Positions 22,365 through 30,944 of a stretch of DNA of 64,000 bases are shown one piece after another; position 1 is the stretch's first letter, and each line of letters begins with the position of its first letter. This DNA comes from JBJHDF01 sp050486405 (lineage in GTDB: Bacteria; Pseudomonadota; Gammaproteobacteria; Pseudomonadales; Cellvibrionaceae). The translations under genes and the position numbers were made by a program. The stretch covers positions 1-64,000 of the forward strand of contig JBJHDF010000001.1 in the NCBI GenBank assembly GCA_050486405.1, given 5' to 3'. Below the pieces are notes generated by a model. It was not told where the DNA came from. It ran no database searches and worked only from the letters and a program-made list of their open reading frames with translations.

Positions 22365-23510
22365 ATGCCGCAAATCAATCAAGCGTTCACTATGACGCAC
22401 GACTTCCCAGTGTGCTTCGACCGGGGCACGCTGAATACGGACAATTCCGTTCTGGTCGATATAGTGACCCGCGCCGGTGCGGGTCCGCATCGGGTCCTGC
22501 CGGTTATCGACGACGAAGTGTTAAAAGGCAACCCGGATCTGCTAAAGCGGCTGCGCGATTATGCCCGGCACCATGCCGGGCATTTGACGTTGATTGAACC
22601 ACCGTTGATGGTGCGCGGTGGCGAAATCTGCAAGTCCGATCCCGTGGAAGTGGACGAGTTTTATCAGCGCACACAAACCGACAAGATCGATCGGCACAGT
22701 TTCGCCCTGGTTATCGGTGGTGGCGCGGTGATCGACGCTATGGGTTATGCCGCAGCGACGGCACACCGGGGGATTCGCCTGATTCGCATGCCCACCACGG
22801 TACTGGCCCAGAACGATGCGGGCATTGGCGTCAAGAATGCCATCAACTACCGGGGTCGAAAAAATTACCTGGGCACCTTCACTACGCCTTTCGCGGTGAT
22901 CAACGATTTCGATCTGCTCAACAGCCTGCCCGACCGCGATCGTGTAGCCGGAATGGCCGAAGCGGTGAAAGTGGCGCTGATTCGCGATGGCAGCTTTTTT
23001 CAGTGGCTTTACGAGGCTCGCAAGCGCCTGGCGACGTTCGAGCCGAAGGCCATGGAATATATGATTACCCGCTGCGCGGAACTGCACCTGGAACATATTC
23101 GCACCAGCGGCGATCCGTTCGAACAGGGCAGTGCACGGCCGCTGGATTTTGGCCACTGGTGCGCGCACCGTTTGGAAGAGCTGTCCGACTCCGAATTGCG
23201 CCACGGCGAAGCGGTCGCCATTGGCATAGCGCTGGATTCACTCTACTCCCACGCTCGGGGCACGATTGATACGGACACCCTGAGTCGTGTCCGTGCCACC
23301 CTGGAAGACGTAGGCTTCAGTTTGACTCATCCCGCCCTGGAAGCACTGGATATTGAAACGGCACTGGAAAGTTTTCGTGAGCATCTGGGTGGCCGGTTGT
23401 GCATTACTTTGCTACTTTCCGCAGGTAAAGCTGAAGAGGTGGACCACATTGATCTGGCCACCATGCAAGACTGTCGCCGTCGCCTGCTGGAGGATGCATG
23501 GCCGCACTGA
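22365..23510 (+). CDS. eboD: 3-dehydroquinate synthase-like cyclase EboD
   Basis: Sugar-phosphate cyclase superfamily protein (381 aa). NAD-binding GGGAVIDAMGYAAAT and the metal/lysine region MPTTVLAQNDAGIGVKNAINYRGRKNYLGTF, split by variable residues, resemble AroB, as do AGMAEAVKVALI and RHGEAVAIGIALD. The cluster context points to a cyclase acting on a sugar phosphate other than the aroB substrate. The gene starts 9 bases after eboB and overlaps eboE by 13. Confidence 0.87.
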   Translation: MPQINQAFTMTHDFPVCFDRGTLNTDNSVLVDIVTRAGAGPHRVLPVIDDEVLKGNPDLLKRLRDYARHHAGHLTLIEPPLMVRGGEICKSDPVEVDEFYQRTQTDKIDRHSFALVIGGGAVIDAMGYAAATAHRGIRLIRMPTTVLAQNDAGIGVKNAINYRGRKNYLGTFTTPFAVINDFDLLNSLPDRDRVAGMAEAVKVALIRDGSFFQWLYEARKRLATFEPKAMEYMITRCAELHLEHIRTSGDPFEQGSARPLDFGHWCAHRLEELSDSELRHGEAVAIGIALDSLYSHARGTIDTDTLSRVRATLEDVGFSLTHPALEALDIETALESFREHLGGRLCITLLLSAGKAEEVDHIDLATMQDCRRRLLEDAWPH

Positions 23511-24631
23511 CCTATTGCAGCAATATCCACCCAGGGGAATCCTGGGCTGATGTGCTGCACAACCTGGAAAGCCACGCCCTGGAGGTTAAATCTCTGGTGA
23601 CCGGGGCGGGTGCGCGACAAAGCCCTTTTCCCTTGGGGCTGCGCCTGTCTCATCAAGCCGTCAGTGAAATGGATCAGGCGGCCATCGACACCTTTCGCGC
23701 CTGGTGTGAACAAAACGACTGTTATTTGCTGACCATTAACGGTTTTCCCTACGGCGCCTTTCACGGCCAGAAAGTGAAAGAGCGTGTTTACCTGCCGGAC
23801 TGGCGTCAGCCGGAGCGCGTTGCCTACAGCAAGCGCTTGGGCGATCTGGCCACACTGATGCAGCCGGACGCAAAAACCATCTCCATTTCCACGGTACCCG
23901 TGGCGTTTAAGCAAGGCTTTCTCGACAGTGACTGGAACAGTGTGTTCGCGAATATACGCGAAGTATTGGCCCATTTTGTTGACCTGGAAGCGCACACCGG
24001 CATCAAGATTGTGCTGGCCATAGAGCCGGAACCGGCGTGCGTGCTGGAAACCACCTCGGAAGTCATCGAGTTTTTCCAACGCTTGCGGCCGCAGTTAAGT
24101 CCTCAGGAAGATGAGCACCTGGGTTTGTGCTTCGACTGCTGTCACCAGGCGGTGGAGTTTGAAGATCCGGTGGAGTGTTTGCAGCGCCTGGCGCAGGCGC
24201 AAATCACCATTGCCAAGGTGCAGGTGTCCAGCGCATTGCGCGCGGTGACGAACGATGAAATCCGGCGTTTGTTGACATTCGACGAGCCGGTTTATCTGCA
24301 TCAGGCGGTGGCCCAGCAGCCGGACGGCGAGTTTAAACATTATCCGGATTTACCGGAGTTTACCGCGGCCTTGGCCGCGGGTGCCCAGGTGGAAGAATGC
24401 CGGGTGCATTTCCATGTGCCGATTTTTTTGGAGCACTTGGGCGATTGCGGTACCACTCAGGATTTTTTGCGGGCGTTTTTGCCCAGGCTGGGTCCGGAGA
24501 TTCCACTGGAAGTGGAAACCTACAGCTTTGGCGTCTTGCCCAAACACCTGCGCACCGACTCGGTGGGCAAAAGTATAGCCCGAGAGTTGGATTGGGCGGC
24601 GAAAACATATATATGCACAGAACAATCGTAA
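23498..24631 (+). CDS. eboE: Sugar phosphate isomerase/epimerase-like protein EboE
   Basis: A TIM-barrel xylose-isomerase-like protein (377 aa). Likely metal-binding residues are seen in LAIEPEPACVLE, LGLCFDCCHQAVEF (Asp and His), QVSSALRA and LEVETYSFG. Its GGAGG ribosome site lies within the end of eboD, and its own 3' end overlaps eboF by 19 bases. The substrate is unknown; it probably acts before or after EboD on a cyclitol or sugar. Confidence 0.85.
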   Translation: MAALTYCSNIHPGESWADVLHNLESHALEVKSLVTGAGARQSPFPLGLRLSHQAVSEMDQAAIDTFRAWCEQNDCYLLTINGFPYGAFHGQKVKERVYLPDWRQPERVAYSKRLGDLATLMQPDAKTISISTVPVAFKQGFLDSDWNSVFANIREVLAHFVDLEAHTGIKIVLAIEPEPACVLETTSEVIEFFQRLRPQLSPQEDEHLGLCFDCCHQAVEFEDPVECLQRLAQAQITIAKVQVSSALRAVTNDEIRRLLTFDEPVYLHQAVAQQPDGEFKHYPDLPEFTAALAAGAQVEECRVHFHVPIFLEHLGDCGTTQDFLRAFLPRLGPEIPLEVETYSFGVLPKHLRTDSVGKSIARELDWAAKTYICTEQS

Positions 24632-25983
24632 TTAACGTAGTGGGCCTAACCCGGGCTTTGCTGGGTTCCCACACGCCTAACCTGAACAAACTGGCGAATC
24701 AAAGCGCCGACATTGAGCCGGTGATTCCCGCGCTGACCAGTCCTACCCAGGCTACTTACCTCACTGGAAAACCACCCAAGATTCACGGCATTGTGGGTAA
24801 CGGTTGGTACTTCCGGGAAATGAATGAAGTCTGGCTCTGGCGGCAAAGTAACAGATTGATACAGGCTCCCAAGGTCTGGGACCTTGCACGGCGGCGGGAT
24901 CCGAGCTTTACCTGCAGCAACACCTTCTGGTGGCACGCCATGGCCACCACCGCTGACATTACGCTAACACCCCGGCCGCTCTATTTGGCGGATGGCCGCA
25001 AGCTTCCCGATTGCTACACCTATCCGCTGGAACTGCGCGAGGAGTTGACACAGAAGTTGGGGCAGTTCCCCTTGTTCAATTTTTGGGGGCCGGCCACCAG
25101 TATCAAGTCCAGCCAGTGGATTGCCGATGCTGCCAAGTATGTGGAAGAAAAACACCAGCCCAGTTTGCAACTGGTTTACCTGCCTCATCTGGATTACGGC
25201 CTGCAGAAATTCGGCCCCGAAGGGGATGTTGGCAGGGACCTGGAAGAAATTGACGCGGTGGTTGGCAACCTGCTGAGTTATTTTCAGGAACGCGGTTGCC
25301 GGGTGATGATACTGTCCGAGTACGGTATTCAGCCTGTGTCCCGGGCTATTCATCCCAACCGGTTACTGCGGGAGGCGGGCATGCTGTCGCTCAAAGTGGA
25401 TTTGGGGCGAGAGTATCTGGACTTTGATACCTGTCGCGCCTTTTCCGTCTCGGATCACCAGATTGCCCACATCTACATTCGCAATAGCGACGATATTGCC
25501 ACAGTGCGGGCCATCTTTGAGCAGACACCGGGCGTAGCCCAGGTGTTGGACAAAACCGGGCAGGCGGGCCTGGAACTGGATCACGAGCGCAGTGGCGAAC
25601 TGGTGCTGCTCGCCGAGCCGGACACCTGGTTCACCTACTATTATTGGCAGGACAAAGCGCGGGCACCGGAGTACGCCCACCAAGTGGAGATCCACAAAAA
25701 GCCCGGCTACGATCCCTGCGAGCTGTTTCTGGATCCGGAGCTGACCTTTCCCAAGTTGAAAGTGGCGCAGCGCCTGGTGCAGAAAAAGCTCGGTTTCCGC
25801 TATGTGCTGGATGTGATTGCCGTGGCGCCGGAGCTGGTGCAAGGCTCCCACGGTGTCAGCGATGGCTCGCCCCACAGCATACCCATTCTTATGAGTACCG
25901 AACCGCAACTGTTGCCAGCAGCGGAAGGGCGGATTCCGGCCACCGATGTCTGCGAACTGATGCTGAAACACTTGTTCGAGTAG
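24613..25983 (+). CDS. eboF: Alkaline phosphatase/nucleotide pyrophosphatase family protein EboF
   Basis: A 456-aa member of the alkaline phosphatase-like metallo-hydrolase fold. The start region INVVGLTRALLG is followed by the nucleophile region PALTSPTQATYLTGKPPKIHGIVGN, split here, with Thr in the usual nucleophile place. Further metal ligands appear in YLPHLDYGLQ, ILSEYGI and GSHGVSDG. This is the EboF/nucleotide pyrophosphatase family. The ATG at 24613 overlaps eboE. Confidence 0.86.
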   Translation: MHRTIVINVVGLTRALLGSHTPNLNKLANQSADIEPVIPALTSPTQATYLTGKPPKIHGIVGNGWYFREMNEVWLWRQSNRLIQAPKVWDLARRRDPSFTCSNTFWWHAMATTADITLTPRPLYLADGRKLPDCYTYPLELREELTQKLGQFPLFNFWGPATSIKSSQWIADAAKYVEEKHQPSLQLVYLPHLDYGLQKFGPEGDVGRDLEEIDAVVGNLLSYFQERGCRVMILSEYGIQPVSRAIHPNRLLREAGMLSLKVDLGREYLDFDTCRAFSVSDHQIAHIYIRNSDDIATVRAIFEQTPGVAQVLDKTGQAGLELDHERSGELVLLAEPDTWFTYYYWQDKARAPEYAHQVEIHKKPGYDPCELFLDPELTFPKLKVAQRLVQKKLGFRYVLDVIAVAPELVQGSHGVSDGSPHSIPILMSTEPQLLPAAEGRIPATDVCELMLKHLFE

Positions 25984-26013
25984 CCGGGTAAATTGCACTA
26001 TCAAGAGTCCGTT

Positions 26014-26733
26014 ATGCCCTCTATCAAAACCCTGCTAACCCTTTGCCGCGTCAGCAATCTGCCCACGGTCTGGATGAATGTCCTTTGCGCTGCGCTGCTT
26101 AGCAACGCGCTCACGCCCCAGACGTTTGGTTTCGCCCCTGTCGCGCTGGTTATGCTCGCGCTCTCCTGTTTTTACATGGGCGGCATGGGGCTCAACGATA
26201 TTTTTGATCGGCACTGGGACGCACAGCGTCAACCCTATCGGCCAATTCCATCCGGGCGAATCAGCGCTCGACGCGCAACAACCTTGACCTTGGGGCTGTT
26301 TACGGCCGGGATTGTATTTCTCGCGCTGGCGCCGCGTCCAGTGGGTGTCCTGGTGGGACTGGGATTGTTGGGCGTTATTTTCCTGTATGACTGGCTGCAC
26401 AAGCGTCATTGGAGCACGGTGTTCCTGATGGCTTCGGCCCGCTTGGGTGTGTATCTGGTGGCCGCCGCCGCGCTGGCGGGAGAGGTGCCCGGACTGGTCT
26501 GGCTGATCGGCGCACTGCAAATGATATACACCTTGAGCGTGACCGTGGTGGCGCGCTGGGAAAACGGTCGCCCCACCGATCTGAACTTTCCCTTGATTCC
26601 GTGGATGATCGCCGGCATGGCGCTGGTGGACGGATTGTTTCTGGCTGTGGTCATGCATCCGGTGTGGCTACTGGTGGGACTGGGAGTAATGGGTGTGACC
26701 CGGCTGAGCCAGCGGTATGTGAGGGGCGATTAG
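26014..26733 (+). CDS. eboC: UbiA-type prenyltransferase EboC
   Basis: An integral membrane prenyltransferase (239 aa, about seven to eight hydrophobic segments). The first Asp-rich motif is GLNDIFDRHWDAQRQPYRPI, with the NDxxDxxxD pattern of UbiA enzymes. The second motif is weaker. In ebo clusters this gene would attach a prenyl chain to a small polar product. It lies last here, 30 bases after eboF. The ATG at 26014 was preferred to a TTG at 25993. Confidence 0.87.
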   Translation: MPSIKTLLTLCRVSNLPTVWMNVLCAALLSNALTPQTFGFAPVALVMLALSCFYMGGMGLNDIFDRHWDAQRQPYRPIPSGRISARRATTLTLGLFTAGIVFLALAPRPVGVLVGLGLLGVIFLYDWLHKRHWSTVFLMASARLGVYLVAAAALAGEVPGLVWLIGALQMIYTLSVTVVARWENGRPTDLNFPLIPWMIAGMALVDGLFLAVVMHPVWLLVGLGVMGVTRLSQRYVRGD

Positions 26734-26744
26734 CCAGTAGGCAG

Positions 26745-27647
26745 CTAAGCCCGTAATCGATCCAGATACCCCCGCACGCGACGCACAATACCAGATTCCG
26801 GCACCGCATCCTCGGAAGTCAGAGCCACCTTGTGCCGCTGCGCCACCAGGGGTGTGGCACTGAGTCGTCGTTGATGTAGCAGCGCCGAATCCAGGCTGCC
26901 CAACAGCACCTTACGACCCACCGGCATGGGCAGAACCCGGTACACCTGAGCGCGATTTATCAGACGGATCAGGTAACTGGTATCTGAGAATGATGTCACC
27001 ACAACCACCACCAGCTCCGGTCTGCGCAACTTTAGCAATGCCAGCGCGTCACTGATGTCGCCTTCTGGCAGAATCAATTCCGTCAGCAGCATGGCTTTCG
27101 GGTAGCGCTCCAACAACGCCAGGGCCTGCTCCATATTGTTGGCGCCATGGATTGGCAGATCCGGCCGCTCGCCGCGCAGGAAACGAGCCATGGACGGCTT
27201 GGGGTAGAGCACTACCACGCCCTGCCCCTCGGTCATCGGCTCGACTGAGCCCACCGGCTGGCGGGTCTGCCGGGCAATGCGTACCGCCTCATCCACGGTT
27301 TCGCGCAACTCGCGGATATGCCAGGGTTTCTGAATATAGCGGAAGATTTCGCCATCATTGATGGAACCGACGATGCTGGCCAGATCCGCATAGCCGGTGA
27401 GCAACAGGCGCAGGGTATCGGGCGACACGTCCCGAGCACCGCGCAGCACTTCCACGCCACTCATCAAAGGCATGCGCTGATCGCTGACAATCACATCCAC
27501 GGTATGGCGTCGCAGCAACTCCAGAGCCTCCCGGCCATCGGTAGTACCCAGCACCTGGTAATCGTGACGAAACACCATATCCAGCGTGCGCAAGATGCGT
27601 GCCTCGTCGTCCACAAACAGCAACCTGGGTCGTGTATCACTGGGCAT
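26745..27647 (-). CDS. Response regulator with receiver and second receiver-like domain
   Basis: A 300-aa protein. The N-terminal receiver (about 1-125) is complete: acidic pair DDEARI, phospho-acceptor Asp in VIVSDQRMPLMSG, LLTGYAD, and lysine in IQKPW. Residues about 145-265 look like a second receiver-like fold lacking the acceptor Asp (ELILPEGD in its place). There is no DNA-binding or output enzyme domain. The ATG overlaps the kinase stop as TGATG, so the two are coupled. It probably relays phosphate or binds a target protein. Confidence 0.85.
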   Translation of the reverse strand: MPSDTRPRLLFVDDEARILRTLDMVFRHDYQVLGTTDGREALELLRRHTVDVIVSDQRMPLMSGVEVLRGARDVSPDTLRLLLTGYADLASIVGSINDGEIFRYIQKPWHIRELRETVDEAVRIARQTRQPVGSVEPMTEGQGVVVLYPKPSMARFLRGERPDLPIHGANNMEQALALLERYPKAMLLTELILPEGDISDALALLKLRRPELVVVVVTSFSDTSYLIRLINRAQVYRVLPMPVGRKVLLGSLDSALLHQRRLSATPLVAQRHKVALTSEDAVPESGIVRRVRGYLDRLRA

Positions 27648-28960
27648 CACGCTGCACTCCTGCGTATGGTAGCCGCCTGCTGCCTTGGCAAGCGAATTAC
27701 GAACTCCGTTCCCTTGCCGGGGGCTGATCTGACGTCAATCAAGCCCCTGTGTTGGCGGATAATCTGGTAGGAAATCGACAGGCCCAAGCCAGTGCCATCC
27801 CCCACCGGTTTTGTGGTGTAGAAAGGGTCGAATATGCGTTTGCGCACAGCGTCGCTCATACCACAACCATTGTCGCGAATGTGGATGTCGACATGGTGCG
27901 TTCGCGCTCGCGTGCTCACATGTATTTGGCCATAAGTTTCAATGGCCTGGGCGGCGTTGGTCAGAACATTGAGCAATACCTGATTGATGCGCGCTGGAGC
28001 ACACTCCACCCAAGCATCAGTACAATATTCGCGAATGACATCGGCTTTTTGCTTGATGATATTGCGGCCGATAGTCAACGCCGCATCCAGACACTCATTT
28101 AGACAGGCGCGATCGGTTTCACCATGATCAATACGACTGAAGTTGCGCAAACTCACCACCAGCTCACCAATCTGAGCCAGCCCGTGCAGGCTGTCGGCTA
28201 CGATCGCATCCAAATCCTCCAGTACCCGATGCTCACCCAGCTCGATGCTCTGTTGATCTGCTTGCCGAATACTCTCACCCAGACTAGCGTCGTCGGCGTC
28301 CGGCCGGGACAACTGGTCCAGCAGGGCGCGGCTAGCCTGCAGTGCCTGATTCAACCGCTCAATCAGACCCCCTGCCAACTCGATATTGGACTGCACGTAA
28401 CCCAAAGGCGTGTTGATTTCGTGTGCTATGCCCGCCACCATCTGCCCGAGCGAGGCCATTTTTTCCGACTGAATCAGACGCGCCTGGGATGACTTCAGCG
28501 TGCGGTTGGCAACGGCGAGTGCCTGGGTGCGATGCTTGGCGCGCTGCTCCAAGCGCTCCAGCAGAGACATCACCATGCCCACACCCCGGTAGCCCCCATC
28601 GCCGTTGAGCACCACGAAATCCTCGGTAATCGGGTGCGTCATGCCCTGCCTCAGATAACTGCCAGCCTCTTCCACATCGACATCGGCGCTGACCGCCATG
28701 GGTGAGTCGTTGACAAATTGCCAAGCCGGACGCTTGCCGTAGATTTCGCGGCCGAACGACTGCAAAAAAATGCGCATGATTCGGTAGCGCGACAGGGTAC
28801 CCAACACCCGACCGTCACTGACTACCGGCAGACTCAGCAGATCGCGACATTCTTCAGAAAGAAACCGGTCGGCTACTTCATTGAGGGTGGTATCCGGGCC
28901 CAGGGGAGACACGTCAACGGCCAGATCGCCCACCCGCTCTGGAGACAAGATAGCACTCAT
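27647..28960 (-). CDS. Histidine kinase with CBS-like sensor
   Basis: A 437-aa soluble kinase with no membrane segment. The N-terminus (about 1-135) contains a CBS-domain pair pattern (ECRDLLSLPVVSDGRVLGTLSR and a second ligand-like repeat, split here). A coiled linker leads to the dimerisation H box GIAHEINTPLGY with His180. The ATPase domain has the N box NVLTNAAQAI, DNGCGM, and GTGLGLSISYQI. It is likely to sense an adenine nucleotide or similar ligand in the cytosol. It is divergently placed from the GH11 region's other neighbours and coupled to the response regulator. Confidence 0.88.
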   Translation of the reverse strand: MSAILSPERVGDLAVDVSPLGPDTTLNEVADRFLSEECRDLLSLPVVSDGRVLGTLSRYRIMRIFLQSFGREIYGKRPAWQFVNDSPMAVSADVDVEEAGSYLRQGMTHPITEDFVVLNGDGGYRGVGMVMSLLERLEQRAKHRTQALAVANRTLKSSQARLIQSEKMASLGQMVAGIAHEINTPLGYVQSNIELAGGLIERLNQALQASRALLDQLSRPDADDASLGESIRQADQQSIELGEHRVLEDLDAIVADSLHGLAQIGELVVSLRNFSRIDHGETDRACLNECLDAALTIGRNIIKQKADVIREYCTDAWVECAPARINQVLLNVLTNAAQAIETYGQIHVSTRARTHHVDIHIRDNGCGMSDAVRKRIFDPFYTTKPVGDGTGLGLSISYQIIRQHRGLIDVRSAPGKGTEFVIRLPRQQAATIRRSAA

Positions 28961-29060
28961 ACCAAGCCTGGATCCTTTGGTTCACAACAGAGGCGCCAGT
29001 ATCCGGCAAACAGGTTACACTTCGGTTACCGACGTCACCCCACAACCCGACCCGCGCACA

Positions 29061-29090
29061 AAAAACGGCACCCGGCTGTTGCCGGATGCC
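29061..29090 (-). terminator. Rho-independent terminator of the GH11 xylanase gene
   Basis: On the minus strand GGCATCCGG-caacag-CCGGGTGCC forms a 9-bp stem with one G-T pair, followed by GTTTTTT. It begins 27 bases after the xylanase stop codon. Confidence 0.85.
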
Positions 29091-29116
29091 GCTCAGTCCT
29101 GCCTAATGCCGTTGAG

Positions 29117-30583
29117 CTACATGTCACCAAATCCGAGTATGCCGTTGCAATGCATCCACATGGTAAAGCTGCCGCCGCCGCATTCGCCGTCCCAGGCGCT
29201 GGTGTTATAGCTCTGATCCGCGCCGTAGCGGGTATCGCCGTTGATGATGACGTATTCGACGCGCGCTTCGTAACCCGGACCTTGATCGTTGATCAACTCG
29301 ACATTGACATCACCCGAGGCGCTGGTATTGATGGTGTACTCCTGCCAACTGGTGGACAGGCTCAAGGTCTCAATCGCATTACCACCAACATTGACTTGCA
29401 ACTGCTCGTTGCCGGAGGTGCCAACGGCGCGCACCACCAGGGTATTACCGCCAGGACTGCCGCCGCCGGAGGAACCACCGCTGCCGCCACCACTCATATC
29501 GCCGAAACCAAGAATGCCGTCACAGTGCATCCACATGGTGAAGCTGCCGCCGCCGCACTCGCCGTCCCAGGCGCTGGTGTTGTAGCTCTGGTCCGCGCCA
29601 TAGCGGGTGTCGCCGTTGACAATCACGTACTCAACGCGTGCCTCGTAGCCTTGGCCCTGATCGTTGAACAGCTCGACATTAATATCGCCCGTGGCGTTGG
29701 TATTGACGTTATAATCCTGCCAGTTGGTGGACAAACTCAGAGTCGCCACGGAGCTGCCGCCGACGTTGACGCGCAGTTGCTCACTGCCGGAGGTACCCAC
29801 GGCGCGCACCACCAGGGTATTGCTGCCAGAGCCGCCAGAACCACCACCGGGGCCGCCACCACCCGGGCCACCGCCCGCTCCTTCGCTGACGGTGATGTCA
29901 GAGCTGCCAGTGCTCTGGAAGCCCTCGGTAGCCATGACCTGATAGTCGTGATTGCCCAGATTCAGCCCAACCGAAGCCCAGGCATCGAAGTGATTGCCCA
30001 CGGTAATGGTGCCGCTGACACTGCCAAAGCCCAGCTTTGGCTGGCGCACACTGAAATACTGGTAAAAGGTCTGAGTGCCATCGATGGACGGCTGCTGCAC
30101 ACGCTGGCAGCGCACTATCTCGTAGGTGGCACCGTCACTCTGGAAGGTGCCGTAGGTCTGGCGACCAGTAGTGCAGTTGGACGGGTTGTAGGAACCGTAG
30201 CTTTCGATCACGTAGTATTCGATCAGCGGATCCCGGGTCCAGCCGTACAGGGCGAGATAGGAGTTCTGTGAATTGTCCACATTGTACTGACCGGAATAAT
30301 TCACCACCCTGCGACCACCGGGGTTCCATCCCAGACCACCGACCCAGTTGTTGGAGGAGTTGTTCCATTGCGATGTGTAACGGCCGCCGGAGTAGAGCGT
30401 CATAGACGCGTCTCCGCTGTCTTTCCAGAACGAATAGAAAAAGCCGTCGTGAGTGCCCTGGGCGTTGGACGACACTGTCGTCTGGGCGTTGACTGATGAA
30501 GTTCCGAACAGTAAGGCGAAGGTGAAAAGCGCGACCAACCCTTTGCCTGCGATGGTTATATTTTTAATGCTTGCAAAACTCAT
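29117..30583 (-). CDS. Secreted GH11 endo-xylanase with two CBM60-like modules
   Basis: Secreted endo-1,4-beta-xylanase (488 aa). Order: signal peptide (about 1-33, cut near VNA-Q), GH11 jelly-roll domain (about 40-235), a Gly/Ser/Pro linker, CBM60-like module 1 (about 254-362), linker, and CBM60-like module 2 (about 380-488). The GH11 nucleophile is the first Glu of PLIEYYVIES and the acid/base is Glu in ATEGFQSTGSSDITV. The modules contain a Tyr-rich region and the Cys-containing DGECGGGSF and WMHC. Such Ca-dependent xylan binders are known from Cellvibrio xylanases. AAGG lies upstream of the ATG at 30583. Confidence 0.92.
   Translation of the reverse strand: MSFASIKNITIAGKGLVALFTFALLFGTSSVNAQTTVSSNAQGTHDGFFYSFWKDSGDASMTLYSGGRYTSQWNNSSNNWVGGLGWNPGGRRVVNYSGQYNVDNSQNSYLALYGWTRDPLIEYYVIESYGSYNPSNCTTGRQTYGTFQSDGATYEIVRCQRVQQPSIDGTQTFYQYFSVRQPKLGFGSVSGTITVGNHFDAWASVGLNLGNHDYQVMATEGFQSTGSSDITVSEGAGGGPGGGGPGGGSGGSGSNTLVVRAVGTSGSEQLRVNVGGSSVATLSLSTNWQDYNVNTNATGDINVELFNDQGQGYEARVEYVIVNGDTRYGADQSYNTSAWDGECGGGSFTMWMHCDGILGFGDMSGGGSGGSSGGGSPGGNTLVVRAVGTSGNEQLQVNVGGNAIETLSLSTSWQEYTINTSASGDVNVELINDQGPGYEARVEYVIINGDTRYGADQSYNTSAWDGECGGGSFTMWMHCNGILGFGDM
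29120..29447 (-). repeat. CBM60 coding repeat, distal copy
   Basis: About 328 bp of the xylanase gene that is a direct, clearly recognisable DNA-level duplicate of 29495-29821. The two encoded modules share blocks such as NTLVVRAVGTSG, DTRYGADQSYNTSAWDGECG and ILGFGDM. The stretches differ mainly at third codon positions, so this is an old in-gene tandem duplication. Confidence 0.85.
29495..29821 (-). repeat. CBM60 coding repeat, proximal copy
   Basis: Partner of the repeat at 29120-29447. It is separated from it by a short Gly/Ser/Pro linker and joined to the GH11 domain by a longer Gly-rich linker. The length matches within a base or two. Confidence 0.85.
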
Positions 30584-30788
30584 GGAAATTACCTTTTTAT
30601 TGCGGTGAATTTGATCGGCGCAGTACTACGCCGCTCTTCTTCTTATCGACGCGGCAAGCTGTCTTTGGCTAAGACGGTGCCGTTTCATGGCAAACGCACT
30701 CGTTGCTGCTTGACGCCAGACCGATTTTGCTGTTATTGCGTTAAACGATTGGCGAAATGTAAGTGCGTTTGGGTACAGCAATTCCAAA

Positions 30789-30815
30789 CCTATAGAGGCA
30801 AACTCTTATTGTCAA
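30789..30815 (-). promoter_or_regulatory. Candidate promoter of the GH11 xylanase gene
   Basis: Within the 361-bp divergent gap between the xylanase and the FdhF-like gene, the minus strand has a perfect -35 TTGACA (30810-30815) and a -10-like TATAGG (30789-30794) with a short 15-bp spacer. It would give a 5' leader of about 200 bases. The rest of the gap shows no gene, only the inverted repeat at 30828-30850. Confidence 0.4.
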
Positions 30816-30827
30816 CATGATTATAAG

Positions 30828-30850
30828 CATATAGTCTAATAAACTATATG
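30828..30850. promoter_or_regulatory. Inverted repeat, possible operator
   Basis: CATATAGT-ctaataa-ACTATATG is a perfect 8-bp inverted repeat, placed just upstream of the TTGACA of the candidate xylanase promoter. A related half (ATAGTCTATAAAC) recurs near 30909-30921, ahead of the FdhF-like gene. The cognate regulator is not known. Confidence 0.35.
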
Positions 30851-30944
30851 TTGGCGCTAACACTATAGCGATTTGTTGTTAGCAGCCGTACCGGTTCACA
30901 AAAACTGATAGTCTATAAACTCACAATGCACGCGGACTCGAAGC

